Shown in pieces: positions 12,433 to 21,371 of a stretch of 64,000 nucleotides of DNA; the first letter of the stretch is position 1; each line of letters begins with the position of its first letter. Source of the DNA: Corallococcus silvisoli (GTDB lineage Bacteria > Myxococcota > Myxococcia > Myxococcales > Myxococcaceae); the NCBI RefSeq assembly GCF_009909145.1, contig NZ_JAAAPJ010000001.1:1116001-1180000 (forward strand). The letters run 5' to 3'. The position numbers and the translations under genes were made by a program. The notes beneath the pieces were generated by a model. It did no database searches, had not been told where the DNA came from, and saw only the letters and a program-made list of their open reading frames with translations.

Positions 12433-14810
12433 AGCTGGATCTTGAAGCCGCCAATGAGCGTGCGGGGCGCGTTGGGGCGGGCGCCGTAGGGACGGCGGCC
12501 GACGATGACGGCCTCATCCAGGATGTTGCGGCCGCTCACGTAGAGCTGTCCCCAGCGGGTGATGTTCCAGCTGGCGTTCACGTCGAACGTCAACAGGGCC
12601 CCCGTCTTCAGGCCCTCGGGGATCTCCCCCTGGCCCGCCTGCTCGCGCATGCTGGCCAGATAGGTGGAGCTGATGAAGGCACCCCAGCGCGCGCCCTCGA
12701 TGCCGATGGAGGCGTAGAGCTGGTGGTGGGGCACGTACGGCAGCTCGTCGCCGACCACCACGTTGCCGAACTGGGGATCCGACGAACGGAAGTCGTTGAG
12801 CAGCTTCGTGCGCGTGAACGTGTACGCCACCGTCAGCGGGAAGGTGATGCCCCCGCCCGGACGGAAGGTCTTCTCCGCGAAGGCCTCCAGGCCGTAGATG
12901 TTCGCCTCGCCCGCGTCCACCTGCCGGTCCAGGTTGTCGTTGAGACAGCCGTTGGAGAAGGTGCAGACGTCGGTGAGGTTGGAGTAGTCGTTGAAGAAGC
13001 CCACGACCTCGAAGCGCTCGCTGCGCCGCGCCCAGCGCGCGCCGGCCTCGTAGTTGACGCTCTTCTCCGGACCCACGGCCTGGGGCTGTCCCGGCGCGGG
13101 CGGGGAGAAGCCCCGGTAGGCGCCGGCGAACAGGCCCAGCGCGGGGGTGAGCGCGCCATAGACGCCCACGCCCGGCATCAGCGCCTCCAGCGACCCGTGC
13201 TGCACGGTGTCCGCCAGCTTGTCCGCGGACTTGGAGCGGATGATCTCCAGGCGGACGCCGGGCGTCACCACCAGCGGGCCCCAGGCGATGGCGTCCGTCG
13301 CGTGCAGCGCGAGCGCGTGCGTGGAGTCCTTGTTGTCGGCGGTGACCTCCGTGGTGCCGCCCTCGGCGACCAACTCGCCGCTGACCATGCGGAAGCCGTC
13401 CTGCGTGTGGCGGCGGTCGATGCTGTCGAAGTGGTAGCGCACGCCGAACTCGGCGTTGTGCGACAGCGGGCCCGTCTTCGCCGTCCAGCGGGCGATGCTC
13501 TGGATGCCCTGGTTGACGAAGACGCGGTGGTTGGGGCCGATGAGGATGGTCTCACCGGGCGTGGACGAGTCCTGCTCGCCCGTGAGCACGGCGTAGTAGA
13601 TGGCGTTGCGCGCGCTCGTGGGGTCCGCCAGCACGTCGGAGATGGAGATGCCCCGGAAGCCGTTCACCTTGCGCCAGGTGCGGTCCAGGTCCTGGCGGTA
13701 CAGCGACGTCGTCACCGCGACGTCGCGCCCCTCCAGCACGTGGCTGAGCACCGCCTGGGTGCGGTGCCACTGCATGTGGTCGAACTGGCTGGCCTTGTAG
13801 CGGCGCAGCGGGTTCGCCGCGAAGTCCGCGTCCGACAGGCCCAGGTACGTCTCGTTGGAGCCCTCGTCGGAGTAGCCCAGCTTGAGCTGGAGCGTCTGGC
13901 GCAGCTCCCCGTCCGGCACCAGCCGGTAGCGCGCCTTGGCCATCCATTCGTTGCGGTGGAAGCCGGTGGTGGCGTCGCTGTTGTCGATGTCCTTGAAGCC
14001 GTTGCTGCGCAGGTGCACGCCTTCGATGAGGAAGCCCGCCCGCTCCGTGCTGGCGCCGAAGAAGCCGTGCGCCTTGCCGTAGAGGTACTGGCCGCCCGCG
14101 ACGTCCAGGCCGAACGACTCCTGCGCGGGGATGTCCCGGGTGATGAGGTCCACCGAGCCGCCCACCGTCTGCGGGCCCTGCTGCACGGACGAGGGGCCCT
14201 TGAGCACGCGCACCGACTGCATGCGCGTCATCAGCGGGAAGTAGTACGCGGCGGGGGCGGAGTAGGGCGCCGGCCCGAAGAGGATGCCGTCCTCCAGCAG
14301 CGTCACCTTCTTGCTGCGGTCCGGGTTGACGCCGCGCAGGCCCAGGTTGGGCCGCAGGCCGAAGCCGTCCTCGCCGCGGCCGTACACGCCCGGCACGGAC
14401 TGGAGGATGGCCTGGGGGTCGTCCAGCTCGTAGCGCTGGAGCTTCTCCGGCTTGAGGATGTGGATGGAGCCGCTCGTCTTCGCCTCGGACGTGCCCACCA
14501 CCACGCTCTCGAACCGGCGGTTGTCGGTGGGCGGGGCCTCGACGACGGGCGCGTCGGACGGCGCGGGTCCGGCGAGGGGAGGCTCCGAAGGCGGCGGGGC
14601 CTGGAGCGGCGCGTCGGCAGCGGCGGCGGAGCCCGGGACGGACGGGGCTCCGGCGGCGGCCGGCTCGGGCGCGGGCTCGGAGGCCGGCGGCGGTGCCAGC
14701 GGGGTCTCCGAGGGGGGCGGGGAGGCCTCTTGCGGCGCGGGCGCCTGCGCCAGGGCCGACGAGGAGACGACGAAGGAGACGACTGCGACTGCCCAGGCCG
14801 GTGCACCCAT
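12429..14810 (-). CDS. TonB-dependent outer membrane receptor (FecA-like)
   Basis: 793 residues. After a signal peptide (~1-22, ending SALAQA) comes an unusually long Pro/Ala/Glu-rich linker to about residue 95, then a TonB-box-like 'ESVVVG'. The plug domain ('[17 protein letters not shown]', '[10 protein letters not shown]') leads into a 22-strand barrel ending in an aromatic/hydrophobic terminus 'GGFKIQL'. The plug and barrel resemble ferric-dicitrate-type receptors. It imports an iron chelate or similar ligand using TonB energy. It lies 118 bp downstream of the delta-60-repeat lipoprotein gene and is probably cotranscribed from the Fur-box promoter. Confidence 0.93.
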   Translation of the reverse strand: MGAPAWAVAVVSFVVSSSALAQAPAPQEASPPPSETPLAPPPASEPAPEPAAAGAPSVPGSAAAADAPLQAPPPSEPPLAGPAPSDAPVVEAPPTDNRRFESVVVGTSEAKTSGSIHILKPEKLQRYELDDPQAILQSVPGVYGRGEDGFGLRPNLGLRGVNPDRSKKVTLLEDGILFGPAPYSAPAAYYFPLMTRMQSVRVLKGPSSVQQGPQTVGGSVDLITRDIPAQESFGLDVAGGQYLYGKAHGFFGASTERAGFLIEGVHLRSNGFKDIDNSDATTGFHRNEWMAKARYRLVPDGELRQTLQLKLGYSDEGSNETYLGLSDADFAANPLRRYKASQFDHMQWHRTQAVLSHVLEGRDVAVTTSLYRQDLDRTWRKVNGFRGISISDVLADPTSARNAIYYAVLTGEQDSSTPGETILIGPNHRVFVNQGIQSIARWTAKTGPLSHNAEFGVRYHFDSIDRRHTQDGFRMVSGELVAEGGTTEVTADNKDSTHALALHATDAIAWGPLVVTPGVRLEIIRSKSADKLADTVQHGSLEALMPGVGVYGALTPALGLFAGAYRGFSPPAPGQPQAVGPEKSVNYEAGARWARRSERFEVVGFFNDYSNLTDVCTFSNGCLNDNLDRQVDAGEANIYGLEAFAEKTFRPGGGITFPLTVAYTFTRTKLLNDFRSSDPQFGNVVVGDELPYVPHHQLYASIGIEGARWGAFISSTYLASMREQAGQGEIPEGLKTGALLTFDVNASWNITRWGQLYVSGRNILDEAVIVGRRPYGARPNAPRTLIGGFKIQL

Positions 14811-14928
14811 GAAGACGAAGACTCCCGGAGGAACGTGCGAAGAAGCGCGGCGGCCGACCGGACCGACGGGGGCGTGACGCGTCCCCGCCGGTCCTGGAAG
14901 ACCGCCGCTACAGCGACCGCGTGGACGT

Positions 14929-16455
14929 CTACTGCGCCTCGGCGGCGCCCGCGACGACGATCTTCCCGTCGGACTGCACGGTGATGCCGCGCGCGGCCTC
15001 GTCCAGCTTGCCGGCGATGATGTTCACCGTGACGATGCCGCCGGTGCCGAAGGTGGTGTCGCGCGTGCCATCCAGGTTGAAGCGGGCGACCGCGAAGCGG
15101 TTGTCACCCCCTTCGGTGACGAAGCCCGCGGCGTACACCTTGTTGTCCGGGCCGAACGTCACGCCCCAGAAGCGGTCGTTCTCCGTCTCGGAGAAGGGCA
15201 CCGCGCCGGCGAACTCCGCGCCCGTCGTGATGTTGCGGATGAGCAGGATGGCGTCGTCGTCCTGTCCGCCACCCGCGCGGTAGCCCGCGGCCGCCACGTA
15301 CTCGTCGGCGCCGATGTCCGCCTTCGCGACGTTGAAGAAGGCCTCGTCCGGACGGTCGAAGGAGTAGAGCTTGAAGCCCTCGTTGAAGCCGTCCGCGGCC
15401 GCCGGGTGGCCGTCCGGGGTGATCAGCACCGCCATCGCGTCGATGTTGCCCGACGTCGGGGTCCCGCTGCCCACCATGAACACGCGGTTGTCCTTCAGCA
15501 CCACCGCGTCACGGCCGCGGTCGTTGTCACCGGCCAGGTCCAGGATGAACGCGCCGTTCGTGCCGTAGGTGGTGTCGAGCAGCCCCTCCGCCGTGTAGCG
15601 GAAGGAGATGAGGTCCACCGTGTTGCCCGCCACGCCCGCCGCGCGGCCATAGCCGGTGGTGACGTAGGCGCCCGTGGACTGGCGGACCGCCGCGTAGGCC
15701 TCGGAGATGCCCCACTCCTTGGTCGGGTCGTTCGTGGCGAACGGCGCCGAGTTCAGCACGCCCTTGGAGCCGAACGTGTTGTCCACCGTGCCCGTGCTCT
15801 CCAGGCGCAGCAGCACGATGCGGTTGGCGGACTGCGCGCCCACGCCCGAGGGCTGCGACAGGTAGCCGGCGGACATGATCTTCCCGTCCGCCTGCACGAA
15901 GCCGTGGCGCGCGGAGTCGCCCAGGCCGCCGATGTCCAGCGCGTAGAAGCCCTTGCGCGCGTTGGCGGCGGGGGTCGCGTTGAAGGTCTCATCCAGCGCG
16001 CCGTTGGCGGTGAGGCGGGCCACCACGCGGTCGGTGTCCGTGCGCGTGCCCTCCGCCTTCTTCGTCGCGAACACCACCAGCCGGTCCTGCGCGTCGCGGC
16101 TGATGCCCCACATGGAGTCACGCACCGTGCCGGCGCCCGTGCCCAGGTTCACGCGCGAGATGCCGTTGCCGTTCGCGCCGAAGCTGTTGTCCACCGTGCC
16201 GTTGGCGTTCAGCCGCAGGAACGCCAGGTCCGTGTCCGGCGTGACGGTGCCAGCGTCGGTCCCCGCGTCGGTGCCAGCGTCAGTCCCCGCGTCGGTGCCA
16301 GCGTCGGTGCCGGCATCCGTCTGGGTGCCCGCGTCCGGCGTCGGCGTGGGCTCTTCGTCATCGCCGCAGCCGCCCAGGTAGGTCACGGCCAGGCCCAGGA
16401 CCAGCATGCTGGGCAGCAGCTTCTTGAAGCTCCGGTGCTTCCTCTGATTCGACAT
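14929..16455 (-). CDS. Delta-60-repeat lipoprotein, iron-island type
   Basis: 508 residues starting at ATG 16455, directly before the lipoprotein signal. A longer open frame extends upstream through the Fur-type operator and is not used. The lipobox 'TYLGGC' is followed by an acidic stretch and a (DAGT)n linker, then five or more delta-60 repeats with the signature 'TVDNSFG', 'LDTTYGTNG', 'TRDTTFGTGG', which build a beta-propeller-like surface domain. It is likely anchored in the outer membrane and may assist ligand capture by the downstream receptor. Expression is probably iron-regulated. Confidence 0.85.
   Translation of the reverse strand: MSNQRKHRSFKKLLPSMLVLGLAVTYLGGCGDDEEPTPTPDAGTQTDAGTDAGTDAGTDAGTDAGTDAGTVTPDTDLAFLRLNANGTVDNSFGANGNGISRVNLGTGAGTVRDSMWGISRDAQDRLVVFATKKAEGTRTDTDRVVARLTANGALDETFNATPAANARKGFYALDIGGLGDSARHGFVQADGKIMSAGYLSQPSGVGAQSANRIVLLRLESTGTVDNTFGSKGVLNSAPFATNDPTKEWGISEAYAAVRQSTGAYVTTGYGRAAGVAGNTVDLISFRYTAEGLLDTTYGTNGAFILDLAGDNDRGRDAVVLKDNRVFMVGSGTPTSGNIDAMAVLITPDGHPAAADGFNEGFKLYSFDRPDEAFFNVAKADIGADEYVAAAGYRAGGGQDDDAILLIRNITTGAEFAGAVPFSETENDRFWGVTFGPDNKVYAAGFVTEGGDNRFAVARFNLDGTRDTTFGTGGIVTVNIIAGKLDEAARGITVQSDGKIVVAGAAEAQ
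16245..16320 (-). repeat. Tandem 12-bp repeat encoding (DAGT)n linker
   Basis: Imperfect tandem units related to gtcggtgccagc encode seven Asp-Ala-Gly-Thr blocks between the lipidated Cys and the propeller domain. It is an intragenic low-complexity linker, a common feature of myxobacterial lipoproteins, and is prone to length change. Confidence 0.75.
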
Positions 16456-16482
16456 GTAAACCCTCGGGTAGGGTGCGTTTGA

Positions 16483-16501
16483 AATGAGAACGATTCTCAT
16501 T
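16483..16501. promoter_or_regulatory. Fur-box-like operator (minus-strand promoter)
   Basis: AATGAGAACGATTCTCATT has perfect 8-base arms separated by three bases and matches 11 of 14 arm positions of the TGATAAT-N-ATTATCA Fur model. It sits within a larger near-palindrome at 16475-16510. It lies 28 bp upstream of the lipoprotein start at 16455, where Fur binding would block the promoter of the lipoprotein-receptor operon. Confidence 0.75.
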
Positions 16502-16591
16502 TTCAAACGCGTTGACGGGGCGCCTGAGTAGACCGCGAGTCCGGTGAAGTCAAGGCATCGGCCGACTGACACACGGTGCTGTTCATTGCGT

Positions 16592-16606
16592 CGAGAATGA
16601 TTGTCA
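16592..16606. promoter_or_regulatory. Second Fur-box-like site (plus-strand promoter)
   Basis: CGAGAATGATTGTCA matches 11 of 14 arm positions of the 7-1-7 Fur model and ends 30 bp before the imelysin-like gene. Together with 16483-16501 it suggests that both divergent operons are iron-repressed. Confidence 0.6.
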
Positions 16607-16636
16607 GTCTCAACTTTGGCTGGTACTTCGACGGGC

Positions 16637-17857
16637 ATGAGTGTCTTTCGAACCCGTCCCGAAGCGCCCTCCTGGCTGGGAGTGAGGGCCCTGGCGTTCA
16701 CCGCGGTGCTGTGCGTGGCGTGCAGCGACGGCAAGCCCAAGCCGGTGCCGCCTCCGCCCGAGGGCGTGGATGTGCGCGTCGACCTGCTGAAGGCGGCGGG
16801 TGATTGCATCCTGGGGACGGCGCGGGACTTCCTGCCCAAGGCCACGACGTTGGAGCAGAGGACGGCGGCGCTCCGGGACGCCCCGGACGCGGCGGCCCAG
16901 GCGGCGGCGCGCACGGCGTTCCATGAGGCGATGGACGTCTGGCAGACGATGGAGGCGATGCAGGTGGGGCCGGCGGCGCCGCGCAGCAGCCCGGGTGGCG
17001 CGGAGATCCGCGACAACATCCACTCGTTCCCGCTCTACAACCGGTGCTCCATCGAGGAGCAGATCGTCTCCAGGGGCTACGAGTCGGCCAGCTTCTCCAC
17101 CAGCCTGGTGACGCGGCGCGGGTTCCTGGCGCTGGAGTACCTGCTGTTCTACGAGGGCGCGGAGACGGTGTGCGGGCCCAACTCCGCCATCGTGGCGCAG
17201 GGCACGTGGGCGGCGCTGTCCGCGGAGGAGCGGGCGGCGCGCAAGCGGGCCTACGCGGCGGTGGTGGCGGCGGACGTGCGCAATCGCGCGCAGGCGCTGG
17301 TGGATGCGTGGGCGCCGGAGAGCGGCGACTTCCTGAAGACGCTGGCGACGGCGGGCTCCGGCAACAAGGTGTTCCCGACGACGCAGGTGGCGCTCAACGC
17401 GATGAGCGACGCGCTCTTCTACGTGGAGCGCGAGGGCAAGGACCAGAAGCTGGCGCGTCCGCTGGCGCTGCGCGACTGCGCGTCGGACACCTGTCCGGAG
17501 CTGCTGGAGTCGCAGTTCGCGGGCCGCTCGAAGCAGAACCTGCACCTGAACCTGGTGGGCTTCCGGCGCATCGTGGACGGCTGCGGGCCGGACTACACGG
17601 GCATCGGCTTCGACGACGTGCTGGCGGCGGCGGGCGCGGAGGCGGTGGCCACGCGGCTGCGGCAGCAGGTGTTGGAGGCGGAGGCGGCGCTGGCCGCGGT
17701 GGAGGAGGACGACCTGCGGCAGGCGCTGGCGCAGGACAAGGCGTCCGTGCAGGCGGTCTACACCGAGTTCAAGGGCATCACGGACCTGTTGAAGACGGAC
17801 TTCATCACCACGCTGGACCTGGAGCCGCCCGCGGGCCTCGAGGGAGACAATGACTGA
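16637..17857 (+). CDS. Imelysin-family lipoprotein
   Basis: 406 residues from ATG 16637. The upstream in-frame ATG at 16601 lies inside the second Fur-like site and is not favoured. The lipobox 'LCVAC' is followed by two helical repeats, as in the imelysin/IrpA fold. The 'IRDNIHSFPLYNRCSIEEQ' segment matches the 'SWPLxNxCxVDQ' core of imelysin-like proteins. I see no clear GxHxxE motif, so peptidase activity is unlikely. Members are usually iron-regulated envelope proteins involved in metal acquisition. The stop overlaps the next gene by eight bases. Confidence 0.85.
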   Translation: MSVFRTRPEAPSWLGVRALAFTAVLCVACSDGKPKPVPPPPEGVDVRVDLLKAAGDCILGTARDFLPKATTLEQRTAALRDAPDAAAQAAARTAFHEAMDVWQTMEAMQVGPAAPRSSPGGAEIRDNIHSFPLYNRCSIEEQIVSRGYESASFSTSLVTRRGFLALEYLLFYEGAETVCGPNSAIVAQGTWAALSAEERAARKRAYAAVVAADVRNRAQALVDAWAPESGDFLKTLATAGSGNKVFPTTQVALNAMSDALFYVEREGKDQKLARPLALRDCASDTCPELLESQFAGRSKQNLHLNLVGFRRIVDGCGPDYTGIGFDDVLAAAGAEAVATRLRQQVLEAEAALAAVEEDDLRQALAQDKASVQAVYTEFKGITDLLKTDFITTLDLEPPAGLEGDND

Positions 17858-19295
17858 CGCGCCTGGCGCCGGGGGCGTGACGTCCTCGCGCCCCGTGGCG
17901 CGGGTGTGGGCGTGGTTGCTGTCGCCCCGGGACATCGCCGCGCTGGCGGCGTTCCGGGTGGCGCTGGGCCTGCTCATCGCCGTTTCGGCGGTGCGCTTCC
18001 TGGCCTACGGCTGGGTGGGCGTGCTGTTCGCGCAGCCTCGGTTCCGCTTCACCTATTGGGGGTTCGGCTGGGTGCCCGTCATCCCAGGCCCTTGGATGCC
18101 CGCGCTCTTCGTGGCGCTGGGCGTGCTGGGGGTGCTGTTGATGGTGGGGCTGTTCTACCGGGTCACGGTGGTGCTGCTCTTCGCGGTGTTCGCGTACGTG
18201 CAGCTGCTGGACGTGACGAACTACCTCAACCACTACTACCTCGTGAGCCTGCTGCTGGCGCTGTTGTGCTTCGTGCCGGCGCACCGGGCCTTCTCCGTGG
18301 ACGCGTGGCGCAAGCCCGCGCTGCGGAGCGACTGGCTGCCGGCGTGGTGCACGGTGCTGCTGCGCTTCCAGGTGTCCGTCGTCTACGTGTTCGCGGGGCT
18401 GGCGAAGGTCACGAACGACTGGCTGGTGCACGCGCAGCCGCTCAACATCTGGCTGGCCGCCCGCACGGGACTGCCGTGGGTGGGGCCCCTGCTGGAGCAG
18501 CGCTGGGTGGCCTACGCGGCGGCCTGGGGCGGGATGCTCTTCGACAGCACCATCGTGCTGTTCCTGCTGTGGCGTCGCACGCGGCCCTTCGCGTACGTCG
18601 TGGTGTTGGGGTTCCACGCGGTGACGTTCGTGCTGTTCCCCATCGGGATGTTCCCCTTCATCATGGTGACGGGGGCGCTGGTGTTCTTCGACCCGTCGTG
18701 GCCGCGCGCGCTCCTCGCCCGGGTGCGGCGGCGGCCCGTCCCCGCTCCCCCAATCCCGCCCACGGCGGCGGTGGCGCCGGGCTGGAAGGGCCAGCTGGCG
18801 CTGGGGGCGGCGGCGGTCTACGCGCTCCTCCAGTTGGCGCTGCCGCTGCGCACCCACGCGTACGGGGGCAACGTGCTCTGGCACGAGCAGGGGATGCGCT
18901 TCTCGTGGCGGGTGATGACGCGGGAGAAGAACGGGAGCGCGACGTTCATGGTGCGCGACAGCGTCACCGGCCGCGAGTGGCACGTGCCGCCCAGCCAGTA
19001 CCTCACGCGGCTTCAGGAGCGGGAGATGGCGGTGCAGCCGGACCTCATCCTGCAACTGGCCCACCGCATCGCCCGGGACTTCGAGGCGACCACGCACCAC
19101 CCCGTGGAGGTGCGGGCCGACGTCCGCGTGTCCCTGAACGGCCGGATGTCGGAGCGGCTGGTGGACCCCACGGTGGATCTGTCGAAGGAGGAGGACGGCC
19201 TGGGACCCAAGGCGTGGATCCTCCCCGCGCCGGAGGGGCCGCCGGTGCACCTGCGTCCCACGCGCGCCTCGCAGGCGCGGAGCCCTGGCGCCTGA
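17850..19295 (+). CDS. HTTM-domain membrane protein (vitamin-K gamma-carboxylase-like)
   Basis: 481 residues starting within the end of the imelysin gene (8-bp overlap, coupled translation). The first ~290 residues hold four or more hydrophobic helices with 'AFRVALGLLIAVSAVRFLAYG', 'NYLNHYYLVSLLLALLCFVPAHRAFSVD' and 'QVSVVYVFAGLAKVTNDW', the HTTM/gamma-carboxylase-like pattern. The soluble C-terminal part resembles the lumenal end of that family ('HEQGMRFSWRVMTREKNGSATF'). Bacterial members have no settled function. Its coupling to an iron-type imelysin suggests a role in metal uptake or cofactor modification. Confidence 0.82.
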   Translation: MTDAPGAGGVTSSRPVARVWAWLLSPRDIAALAAFRVALGLLIAVSAVRFLAYGWVGVLFAQPRFRFTYWGFGWVPVIPGPWMPALFVALGVLGVLLMVGLFYRVTVVLLFAVFAYVQLLDVTNYLNHYYLVSLLLALLCFVPAHRAFSVDAWRKPALRSDWLPAWCTVLLRFQVSVVYVFAGLAKVTNDWLVHAQPLNIWLAARTGLPWVGPLLEQRWVAYAAAWGGMLFDSTIVLFLLWRRTRPFAYVVVLGFHAVTFVLFPIGMFPFIMVTGALVFFDPSWPRALLARVRRRPVPAPPIPPTAAVAPGWKGQLALGAAAVYALLQLALPLRTHAYGGNVLWHEQGMRFSWRVMTREKNGSATFMVRDSVTGREWHVPPSQYLTRLQEREMAVQPDLILQLAHRIARDFEATTHHPVEVRADVRVSLNGRMSERLVDPTVDLSKEEDGLGPKAWILPAPEGPPVHLRPTRASQARSPGA

Positions 19296-19302
19296 CGTCC
19301 CG

Positions 19303-19719
19303 TCAGCCCAGGGTCAGCAGGGCACCGCAGACCATCAGCCCGACGCCCACGACGAGCTTCCACGACATGGGCTCGCCTAGCAGGCCCCACGCCAGCACGA
19401 GCGTGAGCGCCAGGCTGAGCTTGTCGATGGGGGCCACCCGCGAGGCGGGCGCGAGCTGGAGCGCGCGGAAGTAGGCGAGCCACGACAGGCCCGTGGCCAC
19501 GCCGGAGAGCGCGAGGAAGAGGAGGGTGCGCCGGCTGAGGGTGGGGAGCGCCGCCCCCTCGCCCCGGGCCAACGCGATGGTCCAGGCGAAGGCGAGCACC
19601 ACCACGGTGCGCAGGGCGGTGGCGAGCGTCGAGGGCACTCCCTCCACGCCCACCTTGCCGAGAATGGCCGTCAGCGCGGCGAAACCCGCGGAGGCCAGGG
19701 CGTAGATCCACCACGTCAT
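19303..19719 (-). CDS. Single-domain EamA/DMT-family transporter
   Basis: 138 residues with four or five hydrophobic helices ('WWIYALASAGFAALTAILGKVG', 'LALSGVATGLSWLAYFRAL', final 'WKLVVGVGLMVCGALLTLG'). This is a half-size EamA protein of the type that acts as a dimer. The central 'LQLAPASRVAPIDKLSLALT' loop is typical. Substrate unknown. The gene ends seven bp from the convergent HTTM gene and starts next to the duplicated VOC fragment. Confidence 0.85.
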   Translation of the reverse strand: MTWWIYALASAGFAALTAILGKVGVEGVPSTLATALRTVVVLAFAWTIALARGEGAALPTLSRRTLLFLALSGVATGLSWLAYFRALQLAPASRVAPIDKLSLALTLVLAWGLLGEPMSWKLVVGVGLMVCGALLTLG

Positions 19720-19779
19720 GTGTGACTCCTGGGCGCGGGCCCGACTCCAGTGACGGCTCCGCCGTGCCCGTCATTCTCG

Positions 19780-19914
19780 CGGCTTTCAGCGCTCGCGGAA
19801 GACCGCTTCCATGTTGTTCCCGTCCGGATCCAGGACGAACGCGGCGTAATACCCGGGCGGATAACCCGTGGCGGGGTCGCGAAGTCCCGGCGGACCGTTG
19901 TCCGTGCCGCCCGC
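19780..19914. repeat. Left copy of 135-bp direct repeat
   Basis: Matches 21372-21506 at 132 of 135 positions in the same orientation. It begins six bases beyond the VOC stop codon and ends inside the VOC gene. The pair brackets the toxin-immunity cassette. Confidence 0.92.
19786..19914 (-). pseudogene. 3'-terminal remnant of a VOC-family gene
   Basis: Encodes only the last ~42 residues of the VOC protein found intact at 21378-21770, including 'GPPGLRDPATGYPPGYYAAF' and the C-terminal stop. There is no start codon and no further similarity upstream. It is best read as the displaced 3' end of the original gene after insertion of the cassette to its right. Confidence 0.88.
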
Positions 19915-20050
19915 ACGCCCATCACGTCCTCCACCGTGCGGCCCGCCTTCCAACACCTACTCCGTGGCCAGAGCGTGCCTGAACGCATCCCTGCCGAGCC
20001 CTGGGGGCAGCGCAGCGAGCGCGTCGGTGCCGTTCGCTACCGTGCGCAGC

Positions 20051-20695
20051 ATGACAACCACGATTGCCGCGCGTTGGCGGCTCCGCCTCGCTGTCCATCT
20101 GGCTGGAGCGCTGTCCCTGTCTGCATGCGCCGAAGGCGCCATGTCCACGGCGAGCGGCGTCCGCAGATGGGTGGGCCCTCAGGTCACGGTCCCAGGTGGC
20201 GGGCAATTCAGGACAAACATCTTCTACGGCCCGTGGCAGTGCAGTCAGCAGCTCATGAACTACTGCCGCGATAAGTGCACCGGGGATGGATTCGCGCTCC
20301 AGGGATGCGTCTGGCTCGCGGACGTGAAGATGGACTTCGACGGCGACGTGGTCCGTGCGGGCTCCAGGTTCGGCATCACCAACTGCTGCTGTAACTATCC
20401 GGCCCTGAGCGTCAGCCAGAACGCAACGGCGCGGGGACGCTGGGAGTCCATCCGCGATGGCTTCCGCGAGCGCTGGGCAGAGAAGTTCGGCCAGTGGCCC
20501 ACCGACGCCAGCGGGAACAACTATCCGGCCCACCACATCCGCGACCTCAAGCACGGCGGTAACCCGACCGACTGGGACAACATCATCCCCTATCCGTCCG
20601 AACTGCATTCCGGCCTGAATCAGGTCTACAACCAGTGCTACGCGGGACAGCCCCCGTGGACGAGCGTCGGGGGCAGCTACCCCTACGGAGAGTAG
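20051..20695 (+). CDS. Lipid-anchored toxin candidate with C-terminal HNH-type nuclease domain
   Basis: 214 residues from ATG 20051, chosen because it precedes a clear lipoprotein signal (lipobox 'LSLSAC', Cys26); a longer open frame upstream is not used. The mature part is Cys-rich (64, 72, 76, 86, 112-114, 196). The C-terminal domain has 'YPAHHIRDLKHGGNP', 'NIIPYP' and 'LHSGLN': His161/His162, Asn177 and His186 spaced like an HNH/endonuclease-VII-like active site. The next gene, five bp on, is an SMI1/KNR4 immunity-type protein. A lipoprotein toxin plus immunity gene recalls the SitA toxins that myxobacteria pass between kin by outer-membrane exchange. Nuclease and delivery are inferred. 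Confidence 0.72.
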   Translation: MTTTIAARWRLRLAVHLAGALSLSACAEGAMSTASGVRRWVGPQVTVPGGGQFRTNIFYGPWQCSQQLMNYCRDKCTGDGFALQGCVWLADVKMDFDGDVVRAGSRFGITNCCCNYPALSVSQNATARGRWESIRDGFRERWAEKFGQWPTDASGNNYPAHHIRDLKHGGNPTDWDNIIPYPSELHSGLNQVYNQCYAGQPPWTSVGGSYPYGE

Positions 20696-20699
20696 CCAC

Positions 20700-21185
20700 A
20701 TGCCGACGATGACCGAACTCCTGAACGTCGTGGCGGCCCAGCACTATCCGCACCCGCCCGCGACGGCCGCGGCGGTCGAGGCGTTCGAGCATCGCATGGG
20801 ATGGCGCCTGGACCCGGACCTGCGTGCTTTCTACTCGCGTTTCGATGGAGCGAAGCTGTTCCGCGGCTCCAACGCGCCCTACCAGATCCTGCCACTCGCA
20901 GAGGTGCGTCGCGCTCGGGTGGTCATGTCCCAAGCCGACACTGACGCGGCGGGCCCCGCGTCCTGGTACGCGGTGTGCCAGCTCCAGGACAGCAACTACG
21001 TGCTCCTGGACGTGGGGCAACAGTTCGATGGGCGCTATCCCCTCCGCGATGGATATCGCGAGGGATTTCCGGACCCGTACTACTGCCCGGTCATCGCCCA
21101 CTCGTTCGCGGAGTTCCTGGCGGGCGCGCTGGCGGCCGCTGGGAGGTCATACTGGCTGAAATCCATCGAAGAAGAGGGGCAGTGA
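20700..21185 (+). CDS. SMI1/KNR4-family protein, probable immunity protein
   Basis: 161 residues starting four bp after the toxin stop. The pattern 'TAAAVEAFEHRMGWRLDPDLRAFYSRFDGAKLF' is the N-terminal SMI1/KNR4 signature, followed by 'YQILPLAEVRRARVV' and a C-terminal 'SFAEFLAGAL' helix. No signal peptide is present, so it would act in the cytoplasm. Proteins of this superfamily commonly neutralise polymorphic nuclease toxins by binding them, and its coupling to the HNH lipoprotein strongly suggests that role. Confidence 0.85.
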   Translation: MPTMTELLNVVAAQHYPHPPATAAAVEAFEHRMGWRLDPDLRAFYSRFDGAKLFRGSNAPYQILPLAEVRRARVVMSQADTDAAGPASWYAVCQLQDSNYVLLDVGQQFDGRYPLRDGYREGFPDPYYCPVIAHSFAEFLAGALAAAGRSYWLKSIEEEGQ

Positions 21186-21188
21186 GGC

Positions 21189-21237
21189 CAAGGCGCGGCG
21201 CCTTGCTGTCCTGCTGACGCGGTGCCGCCTGCGGCAC
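21189..21237 (+). terminator. Two GC-rich hairpins after the immunity gene
   Basis: CAAGGC/GCCTTG (21189-21205) and GTGCCG/CGGCAC (21222-21237) form two stem-loops just past the stop at 21185. Neither has a T-run. They may end or protect the cassette transcript. Confidence 0.4.
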
Positions 21238-21371
21238 GGGCGGCGGTGCCACCGCGCACGCACACTCCGGATTCGCTTCGGCCAACTGCTCTCGGCTTTC
21301 ATCCATCAGCCGCGAAGCAACCCGACATCGCGCCCCCTGCCAGTAACACTCCCTCCAGCCTTCAAACTGCT

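Larger units (their letters stand above)
19720..20050. other. Gene-less stretch holding the VOC fragment
   Basis: This stretch contains the truncated VOC 3' end (19780-19914) and about 135 bp of leader before the toxin lipoprotein gene. I see no other gene or clear promoter element in it. Confidence 0.6.

Noticed and set aside
11631..14984. Plus-strand open frame of over 1,100 codons opposite the TonB receptor
   Set aside because: No domain, low-complexity translation, and it runs across the stop of one real gene and the whole of another.
16245..16320. Short tandem repeats as a possible CRISPR array
   Set aside because: The 12-bp units have no spacers and encode an in-frame DAGT linker of a lipoprotein.
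16637..17857. Active M75 peptidase
   Set aside because: No GxHxxE motif is visible; the sequence fits the non-peptidase imelysin-like lipoproteins.
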